The position numbers and the translations under genes were made by a program. This document shows, piece after piece, positions 12,088 to 24,553 of a stretch of 64,000 nt of DNA. Below the pieces are notes generated by a model. The model saw only the letters and a list, made by a program, of their open reading frames with translations, did not search any database and had not been told where the DNA came from. The stretch covers positions 1,426,001 to 1,490,000 of the forward strand of contig NC_026655.2 in the NCBI RefSeq assembly GCF_000004075.3, written 5' to 3'. How positions within the stretch are numbered: the stretch's first letter is position 1; every line of letters starts with the position of its first letter. Source of the DNA: Cucumis sativus. Its lineage: Eukaryota; Streptophyta; Magnoliopsida; Cucurbitales; Cucurbitaceae.

Positions 12088-13119
12088 CCTCACTCCAAAC
12101 CCACTTTACAATTCTGCCAAAAAAAAAACAAAAACAAAAATTTCAGCGAAAGGAGACATACCCAGAAGCTGATCACCAAAGTAATTGACAACGAAATTGA
12201 ATAGAACTGAATGTGCGAAACTATAAGGAAATTTGTGCATCGGAATCATAAAGAACTTGAGGATCGTTAATACCAGAGGGGTTTGATTAATTGGCGGAAG
12301 CTGGCATGAAAATACGTTTCCGTAACTCTTGAATGTCGTTTCTCGATTGGCTTCGAAGGTATGACCCTTCTCCTTTTTGTAGCTGATTCTTCCCTTCTGG
12401 TGGGTGGACAAGAGTTTCAGTCAGCAATCGGAACGATGTGGAGACGAAAACGAAGAAGGGAACTGGGTAGGAAAAGGTTGAATCGGGGGGTGAAAATCGG
12501 AATCGGAGAGGGCATCAAGAAGGTCAAATTTAGGATTTTGGGCAAATGGTTAAAGAAATTTTGGAAAGTGACCTTCATAATCTTACTAACACTAAGATAG
12601 TGTTGTTTTGAATATTACCCTGGAAAGTATATTATTCTCAATATTAGACTTTCTTTTATAGGTAATTGCTAAAAGAGACTCATTTGATATCATCTTTTTA
12701 CAAATGGAATATACTCCTTTTTTTTTTTAATCTTTATATATAAATAAATATTTTGGTTGATTCTAATCGTTTGGAGGTCAGTTGGTTCGTGGTAGAGCTT
12801 TGAATGATCTGAAATCTAAAGTACTTTTGACTTATTATCCTAAGTGCGATTTGTCTCAGTTATACTTCAAGATGCAATCGTATATAGTATTTGAGCTTTT
12901 GCCTTTTGGGTTGTTTATCTTTGAAAAAAAATGTCTTAAATGCCCAACTTTTCTTTTAGTTAATTCACATCCTCTACACTTTAACCTAATGACATTATAT
13001 TACATGAACGAGAGTTTGAAGTTGTTTTATTAAGTAGATGAGATGATATAAAGTATCATTGTCGACGTCTAAACACAATTCCATACGTTTGTTTTTTAGT
13101 ACAACAATTATAGATATGA

Positions 13120-13200
13120 GAGATTGAACTTCTCATCTCTCATCTCTCATCTCTAGAATGAAAGATTCTGTCAATTACCGTTGAACTAAGCTCACTTTAA
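13120..13200 (-). mobile_element. Possible tRNA-derived SINE relic
   Basis: Read on the minus strand, this stretch has TTAGTTCAACGG, close to an RNA polymerase III A box, and about 50 bases later AAGTTCAATCTC, close to a B box. Between them is a short tandem repeat of a GAGAGAT-type unit. The spacing fits a tRNA-like promoter, but both boxes deviate from consensus and no terminal duplication was found, so the call is tentative. Confidence 0.35.
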
Positions 13201-14488
13201 TCGTTGAACTATGTTGTTTATAGTGATAAAAAACGAGAGACACATAAATATAGAGATTGAACTTTAAACCTAAAGTTTTGAATCCAATTTTGAGAGTTGG
13301 TTACTATTTAGCACTAAGCTTTCAACTATCATTTTACCTAAATTCCCCTTTTATCCTTGGAAAACAAAGGGCTAATTTTGAGAAGTTTGAAATAGACTAA
13401 TGGGCTATAGATTGGGCTGAAATAGATAGGCTTGGCCCTTTTCATTCTTATTTTCCTTTTCAATTTCATGGTTTTTTTTCTTTAATGAAAAGATTGCATC
13501 TTTAATCAATCTATACCTTAGAATTGAAGAATAGTCTAATCAATAGTATGATTGATTGATTTATAAATCAACTAAATTTTGTTTCTTAAAAAACAATAAA
13601 CCAACTAGATTAAATTGATCCTGGTTTAAATCAGTATGAAGGTAATAGTCCATTATTGTGGTTTTTAATAGGATTTTTCACATAACTAGTCTCTCTATAA
13701 AGTCCTACATTTCCGCGACTTGAACCTAAAATAATTCAATAGGTTAAACATATGTCACCGACAAAAAAGTTAGACGTCCTTTGATACTAAAAATTTTCCA
13801 TCTCTTTTCAACTTATTTGAAGAAAATTATTATACGTCCCCTTGAAAATGCATATTAGGAAAGTAAATTCAAATTAACCCAACTCAATTAATAAAATTAA
13901 TAATAAAAACTAGACCATAACTCAATTAACATAAAATATACATTCTTAGACTTATTTTTGACTAAGTGGTCAAATGTTCGAATTTCCTCACTCCAAATTA
14001 TTATATAAGATATTATTACCATTGCTTCCAAATATAAAAGAAACTAAATGTTCAATTATTACACCCATCAAATGAGTATGTAGGGATTGGTAGGTTTCAA
14101 CTTCCAAATAAGAAAATAAATAAATACTCATGACTTTTTGGAACCAAAAATGAAAAATTCTTATAGATAACCTAAGTTTTTACCATAGATTTTGTAAAAT
14201 AGTTTTAAACTGTTTTTTTTTTTTTTTTTGGTATATTTGAAAATGTGTCATCTAATCTCTTATAACTTCTCCAAAAACAATGGAGAGAGATTCACATTTA
14301 AGTTTGCAAATAAAAGAGTTGGGAAAAGGAAGAAAAGGAAGAAGAAAATTTATTGATGAATGATAATAATAAGGACTTGGATTGAGAAGATCTTTTACAA
14401 AACAACATTATGATGGAAGTGTCTCTGAAAGGGCATTGAAAACAGCAACTATGTCAGAAACCAAACATAGCAAAAAAAAGGAAAAGAG

Positions 14489-14510
14489 AGAAAGAAAGAA
14501 AGAAAGAAAA
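14489..14510. repeat. GAAA microsatellite
   Basis: Five or more GAAA units just past the 3' end of the PRE-like gene, inside its likely 3' UTR. Confidence 0.8.
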
Positions 14511-14549
14511 ACTCAAAATTAATTAGCTACTTTTAATTTTGATCTCTCT

Positions 14550-14920
14550 CTATTGCATCAGTAAACTCCTAATAATGGCAGCTTGAGCAGTATCAGATGT
14601 TGCCAACAACTCCGAAAGTCTCTCACTCAAATCATCCACTTCTCTGTGTAGGTTTCGTATGTAGTTACACGTCTCCTGCAACACTTTTGATGCTGAAACC
14701 TATAGAATTACAAAACATATTATTCGATAATGATTTAGAAAAGTAGTATTAAATGATGATCATTCTGTGTGTTGTTGTTGTTGTGTCTCACCTTATCGGA
14801 TTGCCTGTGACGAATCTCGGGAAGAAGTTGTTGCAGCTTAGAAACAAGATCATTAATTTGGTCATCAGTGATTGATCTTGAACTACCTGACTGTCTAGAT
14901 CTAGATCTTCTGCTTGACAT
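14550..14920 (-). CDS. PRE6: PRE6/KIDARI-type atypical HLH microprotein
   Basis: A 92-residue helix-loop-helix protein without a DNA-binding basic region. Members of the PACLOBUTRAZOL RESISTANCE group promote cell elongation in gibberellin, brassinosteroid and light signalling by pairing with inhibitory bHLH proteins such as HFR1, IBH1 or PAR1. Two exons, 14920-14792 and 14699-14550, join cleanly at SDK-VSASK. The serine- and arginine-rich start [17 protein letters not shown] is typical. Helix 1 is [19 protein letters not shown], the loop is HRQSDKVSAS, and helix 2 is [20 protein letters not shown], followed by SERLSELL. Length and intron position match the family, and the sequence is closest in my memory to Arabidopsis PRE6/KIDARI. 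A minus-strand TATTTAAA at 15186-15193 may be its TATA box. Confidence 0.93.
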
Positions 14921-15185
14921 ATCTTCTTCTTGTCGTCGTTGTAAAGGTATGTATATAAGTAAGTGGAAGATTTGATAAATATATGTAATGTGTTACTGAA
15001 ATAATGAGAAGTATAATTAGTATATATATGAATGATAATGGGGTTTTTTAGATTTTGAAGATGGAGAAGGAAAGGGATGAGACAAAAGTGTGTAAATTAC
15101 TGAAGTAGAATGATAATGGGGTTTTTCTTTTTGAAGACTGCAAAAAACAAATTGCATGGGAAGAAACACTTCCCCTTCACCTCTT

Positions 15186-15193
15186 TTTAAATA
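15186..15193 (-). promoter_or_regulatory. Possible TATA box of the PRE-like gene
   Basis: TATTTAAA on the minus strand, 266 bases before the ATG of the PRE-like gene, followed by CT/GA-rich sequence that would form the 5' UTR. The call rests on sequence and distance only. Confidence 0.4.
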
Positions 15194-18100
15194 GGCTTCT
15201 CCACAGTGAGAGAGAGAGAGACAAGAGAATCAAACTCACTTTTCTTTTTTCTCTTTTCCTTTAAGAATATATATTATATTAGATATGATCGTATAGAGTC
15301 GTCCAACTCTCAACCAAATTTAATTTTCATGAGCCATATTTAAGTGCAATTCATGGTATACTCATCTTTATATAAAAAATTAAAGTTATATTAAAAAATA
15401 ATCACTTAAATGAGATACACAAAAAAAGATATACAAATATTTCTTTATTTGTTTGAGTTCAACTCTTCATTGAAGCGTTTTGGATGCAACTTTTGTTGCA
15501 TTCATGTTCATGCATGCATTTTCTTCAACAACAAAGTAAGAAAATTAGATTGTTTGATAGGGAAAAATCGAATGCATATGAGTGGATATGAATTTTTCAA
15601 AATAATGAAAATTGAAAGTTGATTGAGTTCATAGTGGCTACTCTCTCTCTTCTCTATTATATCTATTATGTATATGAGTGAATTGATTATTAATTAGTTG
15701 ACCAGTCAACTAAATATAAAGTAATATAGTGTACTTTATAAATGTAAATATGTGATATACAATCATATTATATTCAATTGAAAGAGATATACAAGACCTA
15801 GAGCCTAACCCTATTCATGTTTAATAAATCATTAGCATCTAGATCTTATCACATTAAATATCTCACAGTTAATATTTTACAAAACAGTGTCATCTTTCAT
15901 CTTTACACACAACCTTCCTCTCCATGATTTTTCCAATGGGATATAACTGATATAAATTTAATGTAATATTAAATTACTATCCCAAGATAAAGCCTAATTA
16001 AAGTTTTTTCAAACAATTAAAATATCACCTATAAAAGAAGAAAAAAAAATAGATTTTAAAATTCATCTTCGAATGCATTAATTAGTACTTTTATCGAAAA
16101 AAATCTTAAATTCACTTAATTAGAGGTGATATCATGTGCATATATATATGATTTAGATTCCTTTGTAGTGATTTCTTAAAACTAATAACAGCCTTGCATG
16201 GACAAAAATAAATAATATGTTGTACTTTTTTCCAGTTTATCAACATCAAATAATTCCTTTGCTAATCATAGTATCATATCATCAATTAATTAGTATATAA
16301 TATACATAATGAAGCTGAATTTTAATTCATTTCGTCTTAGGTTACACAAAAAAATTGCAATAAAAATGAATGTGAGTCCGCCCCACATTTGCATTAACTA
16401 ATTAATTAAACATTACTCTAAACCATCTCTAATTAATTCTATAATCAAATAAATATAAAAGTCACCCTCAAAACTTTATGTTAAGTGAACACTTTAAGTA
16501 AGTAATTAGTTATTATATATATTTTCAAAGGTAATAATAATAAGAAGAAGAAGAATAAATATGGACAAAATTAGATAATAATTGAGAATCTCTGAGATGA
16601 CCAATAAAACATAAAATCCAATTGAAAGAGACGTAGAAAATTTGGATCTTTTCAATAGAACAACAATAACAATTAATTAACCATTATTATTAATTATCAT
16701 TACTATTACCAAGACTATAATAACAAAAGTTTAGTATGATTTGTAATGAGTAATTTTTTAAGAAACAAAAATGTATTTGAATCATTTATGTTTGTGGGAA
16801 AAGGAACAGAGAGATGTGATGAGATCATATAATTTAATTTTGCATAAAACCTAGAGGAACAATCAACATCAATGTTCATCACCACGTGCATCTGACTCCT
16901 CCAATCCCCTTGCAAATTAACATTATAAATTTTAAACTATGGTCTTAATTAATTAATTGAAGTAATATAATACACAGTGATTAAAGAAAGACAGTATAGG
17001 ATATGTAATATGGGTTGGAGATCAGTTTAATCTTTTCTTTTCTTTTTCTAGTGGATGTATAGCAGTTAATAAATCTACGTATTATATATAATATGAAAGG
17101 GGCATTCTTCATCAATTTGGCTCCTCCATGCAATGTAATATATAATGTTTGTTATATCATATAATTAAATTAAAGACACACCCATATGCGTTGCAGCACA
17201 ACTGTAGGGTTGACGTAATTAAATTAATTTTATTCATTAATTAAGCTAACACACCAATCTTCTCTTCTTATAATTCATTTGCATATTCAAAATATCAATC
17301 TCTCTCTCTCAACTATACTGACCTAGTTATATATATATATATACACACACCTACGTACCTACCACCATGGACGCAACCTACAAAGGAAGAGTTTAATTGA
17401 TTCACTTGTAAAAGATTGTAACGGTGGTTTCAAACTCTTTTTTTCTTTCATTTTAAGACTATTATTGTATAATCGTCAAACGTGTTTTTTATGATAAGAA
17501 TGTAACATAAGATTTCTACCGTTCATAAATACACTATAAGAATTTTCACTTTTAGCAACAAAAAAACGTGTGTTAGTTCTTTGAAACGAAATACTAGTTA
17601 TATATTCTCATTTTGATTCCTAAACTTATGTGAGACGGGACGTGACGCGGTCGTACTTAGAGGAAAAAGAAATGGTAGGGGATGAAGTTAAAAGAAAGTG
17701 AATAGAAATGAAGGGCTCAGCAAGCATCGCGGGGCACATGAATGGACAGCGAAGAGGGTGTCAGTGCTTTTAGGGTTTAGTTTTGGTTTTGGTTTTAGTT
17801 TATAGTTTTAAAAAATGGGTGTTTTCTCTCCAAACCAATGGGCACTGTCAGATTTCCTTCTGGATCACTCTTCTACTAATTTTAATTTTCTTCTTAATTC
17901 ATTTTACCCTCCAAATTTAATGATTTAATACTCTCATTGCCATATGCTCAAGATTTGTCTTCTTCTCTCTTTCATTTAAAATATACGTTGTTTTGCTTTG
18001 GAATGAGAGCATTATCATCTCTCTTTTGTCTCTAAACTCTCCTTTTTGTTTTTAATTTTCTGTCAATCAACACCGACGAAACCCTTAACTTTACTTCATT

Positions 18101-20415
18101 ACTAGGTTATATACCAATACAACTTTATTACCATGCTATATATTAAATTACGAGAGAGTAAAAGGGATGAGCATCGATGTGGTTTGCACAATACGCATTT
18201 TGATCGATTGACTGATACTCGAGTTAGTCTTGGATTTGTAACTTTACATTAGAAAACAGTAAAGTGTTTTATCGTCTATCCAATGACGACTTTCATCGTT
18301 TATATTGAATGGTAATGTACGATTAACGTTTGGTCTCATAATTTTGTTAGGTTTTAAATTTTGGAAGTATGATGTTGAGCTAATACTTTCTGGGTGTAGT
18401 TAATTAGATTGCTATCACTTAAGGTTGTAATCAATGTGCACTTAAGTGCATCACTCACTCAATTACTCTTACTCTTGATAATAATTCAAATGTATGGATG
18501 TTAATCCTTCGAGATCCTTTCACTAGTCTCTCCTATTGGGTTCATTTTGCACCTTCACCAAGACTTCCCCATGAATCATTGAGCTCCTTAATTCTAAGCT
18601 TTATTAATAAGTCGTTTTAGCTTACTCTAGGTTCTTTATACACACTCTATATGTTCCTCTAGCTCTCTCATGAGTTCTTCAGTGTATTTATTTTTCAAAT
18701 ACAAAAAAGGAATCATCTATATCTTCTTAGTTCTCGTGTCTTTTTCTTTAAAAGTGTGTACTCGAAATGGCAACCGAGAATTCTCGATGAAACAAAAAGT
18801 ATACTCGAAAAGGCAACCAAATTTGTGCTTATACTTTTACCATATATCACATAGGAACAAAGAATATGAGATATAGCACTCTAAAAGCTGGTTTGTAGCC
18901 CCTAGCTATATATATTCACCCTTTACTACAGAAACATACCATATAGTATAATTTAAAATACACATAGACTTCATACACACACACACACAAAAAAAAAACC
19001 TTAAACAAAGAAATTATAGGCAGTAATCATAGGTGTGTTTCAGAAAAGAAATCAATAATAATAATGTAATGATAGAAATAAAATGAAAGATGTGTATATA
19101 ATTAATCAAGGGGTTTAAGACATGATTCTCTGAATATACAACAATAATAATAGAATGAAAATGTTATAGTGGGGAGTAGTTAATGCAAAATAAAGAGTAT
19201 TAGTAGTTTGTTAATTAAAAGAATGGGGAAATAATATAGTGTATAGAAGAAGATTAATTGCATTTGGAAGGAGAGGATGAGAGACATTAGAAAACATAAA
19301 CTTAGAAAGAAGAGAGAGTTGCACGTGGAAAGACTCTTAAATTAAAATAAAAAGAAAACAGCATCTTTTTATTTATTCGTTCCATGCATCGAAATTACAA
19401 AAACTAATAATAATAATAATTAATCATTTTCTCAAAATAATAATAATATTATTATTACTATTATAATTGTAATTAACAATTTAATAATTATATATTTAAT
19501 GTTACTTTACTAATGGGTTGGGATAAAAAAAAAAAAAATTAAAAAAACCCAGTTACCTAGGCATTTCCATTTTTCGACTTTATGCCTTTTCAAACTTCAT
19601 ATTTTGGACTTTTTCTTTCAAATAATTAATAGTTAAATCTTTAGTGTTAAATAGCATATAATAACACTGAAATATTCCATTGAAAATACAAAATAGTGAA
19701 AAGTGTTACATTGTTCTAAAGACATTACAATTTAAATGAGAAAGGGGTGGGAATTTCAAATGTATAAAATGGATACTTTTTCAGTATACTAAATTTGTTT
19801 ATCAATATAGCAATTTGATTAGTTTAAAATTAATGAAATTATGGCGAATGGTATTAGTGTTTATTGTTGACTATGTTTATAGATGAACAATTGGTTAGCA
19901 AGTGGGGGTTTGTTTGTTTATGTGAATATTTGAGTTTGATTTTAGGAAATCTACAAAATAATTGTGTGTGTTTAAGACAAATAGGGTATTAATTTGGAAT
20001 TGTTTATAACTCTGTGATATCAACAAGTTGCAAAAACATATAGAAATTATTAATGAGTTTAATAATTGTAATTAAACTAAGTTTGATTAGTTCCTTAAGT
20101 ATGCCAATCCAATGGTATATATATAACAAATAGTTGGAATTGAGTTAAAATATGGAAACATTCATTGCATGATTCCTCTTGGATCATGAAAATACAAAAT
20201 TTCTTACTTTTGATTAATTAATACATTACCTAAGAAAGAGATCAGTCTCTGAAGTTATAATTAATTAAACACAAATGCTTAGCTACAATTAATAACAATC
20301 TCATTGCTAGTTTTTGTTGAGAGTTGTTTAAGTGAGACCTAAGTTAACTACAGCAGAAGAAAAATTGGAAAGTGGTATGAAAAAACGTCCTCAAAAAACA
20401 ATTGAAACATCGATT

Positions 20416-20496
20416 CAACTTGGTAAGAATATATAACCAAGTTGTACTAAGTTTGACGCTCAATACTAAGTTTGGCGCTCTACAACATTGAGCGTC
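20416..20496. repeat. Two adjacent perfect short inverted repeats
   Basis: CAACTTGGT at 20416-20424 pairs with ACCAAGTTG at 20436-20444. GACGCTCAAT at 20455-20464 pairs with ATTGAGCGTC at 20487-20496. A direct repeat of ACTAAGTTTG(A/G)CGCTC overlaps the second hairpin. The function is unknown. Confidence 0.75.
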
Positions 20497-21148
20497 GCAA
20501 CTACTTTAACATTGTTGGGATTGCTCGTGTTAGGAAAAACATCATAAATAGTCTAATAGTCTAATTTGAGTTAAGCTACACTATACTCTCTCCATACCAA
20601 CAAAACATCAAAGTGGAATGTAATAGGTTCAGTCGTTCTAGAAATGTGTTCACGAAGAGTTAAAACACAAATCAAATTTGGAATATTGTTTAGAATAACA
20701 TATGTTCCTACTTTTAAAGTATATTAGTATTAGATAATTAGCGACAGAAAAAGTGGAACAATTAAGAACTCAAAAAGTAAAAAACGAACCAATATATTTA
20801 TAAAATATAACAAAATATCACAGACTACCTACGATGAACCACGACACACGAAGATAAACTAGTATCGGTATAGTCTATCGTAGTCTATCGAACATAAACA
20901 AACTCAAGACTTTATTTTCCAACCAAGTAAAGACTCAAATGTGAGGGGGAAGAACAAATAAGACATCAAAGCTCCAGAAGCCATAATAATATTAGACGAA
21001 CTACTTAGAAGGAATATCTTACACATACGTTGTGTTTAGTGTTTCATATGAACAAAATACAAAACATACAGATAAACACTATCACACAGCATCAACCAAC
21101 TGACAGCCAAAAGATTATCCTATCTTACCCTCCAACGTTTGATATAGA

Positions 21149-23393
21149 CTAGTGCCAGTAATCATGGTTGTAGTCGTGGTCGTGATCATGGTCTTGGTCG
21201 TGGTTCTCAGTATAGCTCATGTAACGGTTACTCGTTCGAGCCTTATCAGCCTACAGAAATAAAATGAAAAAACATTTATATGTATCAGCAAGGTCAGTTA
21301 AAACTAACTAATTGGAGACCGAGTCAGAGTGCATATACCCTGTTGATGATGTTTTGGAGGCCTTCAGTCCCATTTTCAGCAATGTACTTTTCTGCAGCAG
21401 TTAGGATGTCATCGGGCTTGCTGAAGAAGTCCTTCATCTTTGGAACATACCAAATGTTAACTGTCTGTTTGTTGATGAATAGAGGCCTCACGAAATGCTC
21501 GTACACATATGCAGCACCACTGAAGTATGGAATGACTAACCAGCATGACAAAATCAACTTTGCATATGGCCAGATAGGGATCCTATGTAAAGATTTAATA
21601 GGAAAAATTGGAACTTCATCAGTGAATTTCAACCAGTTCTAATAAAATATCAACTTATCATAATCATATATGGGATTTGAAATTCTAAGTCCTAATCTCA
21701 AGCAAATTAACTAACATCAGTGTAACAAGAAAAAAAATAACTCACATATAGACCCAGGGAGCTTTAATTTTCACAAACTGAAAGCCATAGAACTGTATAA
21801 TAAAATAAGCAAAACGCAATTTCTAAACTAAAGAAAATTTACCATTCAAGAAGTTTTGCAAATGTAAGCTCAAAGAGTGTGAGCATAGAATACAGAATCC
21901 AGTAAGTAAGCCATTGCTGATCGTCCACAGGAGACTTTGTTTCTATGGCTCTAACTGATGCATAGCTGCCAAATAGAAAACATTGGAGCTACAATTTTGG
22001 GATGCGACTGTCAAACAGTCCAAAGGCGTCGTTCAAGATAAGGATAGAAAGCTAAACAAAGAAGCAGAACCACTTACAGAGGATATACTAGACTCACAAG
22101 AGGCCTGCAAATGAAACCCAGGAATGAAGTTAAGAATTTGATGGTGTCCACTTACATGATTCTGATAGCAATCAGAAAATATTTTAAATAGAGTGGAAAA
22201 AGAAGCTAGTCATATACAGACATGTACAATTATTATTCACAACTAATGAGCACAAATAGCATTGCTGTACAGTTTCCTCTCAATCTTCTTTAAGGGTATC
22301 ATCAATGGCTTCTTGATCTAGTCAGATCCATATGTTGTGCAAGTTGTGCATGATTGTTCCTCCATATCCCTCTACTCACTAGAAGGTCGTGGTAGTTACA
22401 GTCAATCATAGAAGATCAAATTACAAAGACCCCAGGTGCTTTAAAAAGTGAATCACTTGACCTAGAAGGTTTTCTACTTGGAACATAACCAAGACTAGAG
22501 GTCTTTGTGTTGGAATATTTGGCCTCAGGAGATCTGGTGCATGCTAAATGCTCTTGAAAACTAATCATAGAACTACAAAATGACATCCCCAAGTACTAAA
22601 GATTATATGCTTAGGATGCGTAAAAAGCTGAAAAGTTATCCAGTGCTAAACCACCAGTGATCAACTACATACTGCTTCTTAACATAAGAACACGATAATA
22701 AGGTCAAGGCTTGTTCGGTTCCCAAAGGGTTTCAACAAACTTAATTGTTTATATGAAACAAAATAACTAGCAGGTTTCGTAGTCCCTTGACAGGAAAGCT
22801 TACATGTGTTATGAGCAAAAACTGAAATATACAACAACAAAACCAAGTCCTTAACCAATGGGACTGGATAGAGTGCTCCATTCAAAGATCCTTCATTATT
22901 TCATGGTAGATTTAGTTGGACTAGAAGTACAGCCTATAATACTTAACAATGACAGGCCTCAGATCTGCGGTAAACCAGCTAAGTCAGTTTTCAGTTCCCC
23001 AACTGATACTCATTGACAGGATTGTCAAAGATTAGAAACTGTAGATTTTACTAAGCAGAGATGATATCAATTTTCTACCGATGGCTACAATATATTTCAG
23101 GACCCATTCCACCTAACCTGGAGCCCTTGCAAACACAAATTGGTGGCATATGCAAAGAAGTTGGGGTTCTCATTATTCCTTCCACTAAACACGTAGCTAA
23201 TTTGATCGTTCATGAACAGATGATATTGAGGTTAACAGATAATTAGTCTAAAGAAGTTTTCTAGTTCGCCATGGCAAAGAAAAAACGAACCCTCATTTGG
23301 GAAAATCATAATCAAGAGGAGAGAAACATACCCGGCAAGAACATCGAAGTTTTTTAGGATGACCTTAAAAAAACTACCTGCTCCAGATCCCAT
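21149..23393 (-). CDS. HVA22A: HVA22-like protein a (TB2/DP1 family)
   Basis: HVA22 proteins are plant members of the TB2/DP1/Yop1/REEP family. They shape tubular endoplasmic reticulum and are often induced by abscisic acid or stress. Five exons, 23393-23332, 22104-22078, 21965-21843, 21582-21339 and 21250-21149, join without frame errors to 185 residues. The protein begins MGSGAGSFFKVILKNFDVLAG. It continues with the family hallmarks PLVSLVYPLYASVRAIE, DDQQWLTYWILYSMLTLFE, KLLEWIPIWPYAKLILSCWL and PYFSGAAYVYEHFVRP, forming the hydrophobic hairpins. The order and text fit Arabidopsis HVA22a. The tail, about residues 165-185, is rich in His and Asp with alternating DH units, which differs from the relatives I recall. 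Exon 2 is only 27 bases long, and intron 1 is about 1.2 kb. Confidence 0.96.
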
Positions 23394-24553
23394 TTGGCGT
23401 CGATTGATTGTGAATCACTTCCCGTTCTCCGGTTGATCTGAAACTTCTGGATGATCGATTCCTCGTAAAAGGGGCTCTTGGGTTTGTCGAGTTCGGTAGC
23501 CCAGAAAGAGAAACACAGTAAAGATTGGAACTTTGTGCCTTAATCATGAAACAAGTGCTGAGGTGAAAGTGATAAAAAAGGAAATTAGCGAACAAACCAA
23601 TGGGAGATTTGGTAAATACTCTGTTTAATACAAATTGTTTAGTGTTACGAACTTTCCAGAGGCAAAAAGAAGAAAAGAAAAAGAAAAGATGCAAAAGAAC
23701 AATAGAATAAAGAGAGATTAAAAGAAGAGAATATCAAACAGTTTAATGCCAATTTTATTACCTTAAATCTGTTGATTTGAGCTAACTTAATGAGCATAAT
23801 TAGCCATTAATATGATTTCATATCATCAAACTAAAACTTGACCCAAAATGAAAGACGTTTTATGGTAATAGATTATGATTTCAATAACCTTGTACATAAC
23901 TTAGTTGATTAAGACACATTCTTGTGTTCAATCTTAAAAAATGTTATTACTGCAATAGATTCCAAAATTGACAACCACTTTACAGATAATTAACTCCAAA
24001 GAAAAATAAAAATCATGACCATCTCAAGATTTCAATACTTGAGAGGCTAAGAACCGTTCCTTTTTTGGCCCTTTGAGAGAGGTGAAAGTTAAGGGTCCAC
24101 CAAACATAAATTTGCACATGACGACATTACAGGTAAAGTGAAGCCTTCTCGAACTCACACCATTTCTTCTTTTTGTCTCAGATTCCCAAAATGTTGTCGA
24201 GCTTGACTGGGAAAATTCCAAGAACTCCAACAAAGTGAAACTTATATCTGAGAAGTTTTGCTCCACATCATCCCAATCTCTTTTTTCATTTCATAACTTA
24301 GCATGTTTGTACAAATTTCCAGATTTAATGGACCTGAAAATCAGGGGATGAAAAGTAGGAAGCCAATTGCTGATTCATTAACTTACTACAGCGTAAATAA
24401 CAAACGATTCTAAGTCTCGAATCTAACATCCTACTAATAGACAGATCCTAAAACACAGGTTAGCCATCAGCCATTTTTAACTTATATACTACAAATCATC
24501 TATCTGCTGAGGGCATCTGTTTTAAATAAAGACAAAAGAGGTCACTAAATCAA
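23394..24553. other. HVA22a upstream region and bHLH47 3' flank
   Basis: About 1.1 kb between two minus-strand genes. The first 300 bases next to HVA22a form its 5' UTR and promoter; the part next to 24553 is the 3' UTR of bHLH47. The open frames at 23374-23694 and 24024-24266 show no recognisable domain. Confidence 0.5.

Larger units (their letters stand above)
12088..14549. other. VPS29 5' UTR and upstream region
   Basis: Bases 12088 to about 12450 look like 5' UTR of VPS29, with a probable 160-base UTR intron (12114-12273). Farther upstream are AT-rich sequence, a TRNA-like relic at 13120-13200 and two TGGGCT motifs near 13405-13425. A run of T lies near 14214-14229. No coding region is supported; the small open frames at 12361-12600 and 12782-13033 lack any domain. 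Confidence 0.5.
14921..21148. other. Gene-poor 6.2 kb between PRE-like gene and HVA22a
   Basis: Very AT-rich. The small open frames (15410-15622, 16715-16915, 18670-18876) show no domain and no codon preference. Visible items are the PRE-like promoter region in the first few hundred bases, short AT, CT and CA repeats (for example near 17300-17350 and 18979-18990), a run of A near 19529-19540, and a pair of small hairpins at 20416-20496. The last 300 bases before 21149 should include the HVA22a 3' UTR. Confidence 0.5.

Noticed and set aside
12361-12600. Plus-strand open frame of 79 codons
   Set aside because: It lies in the 5' UTR and promoter of minus-strand VPS29 and encodes a low-complexity Arg/Lys-rich peptide.
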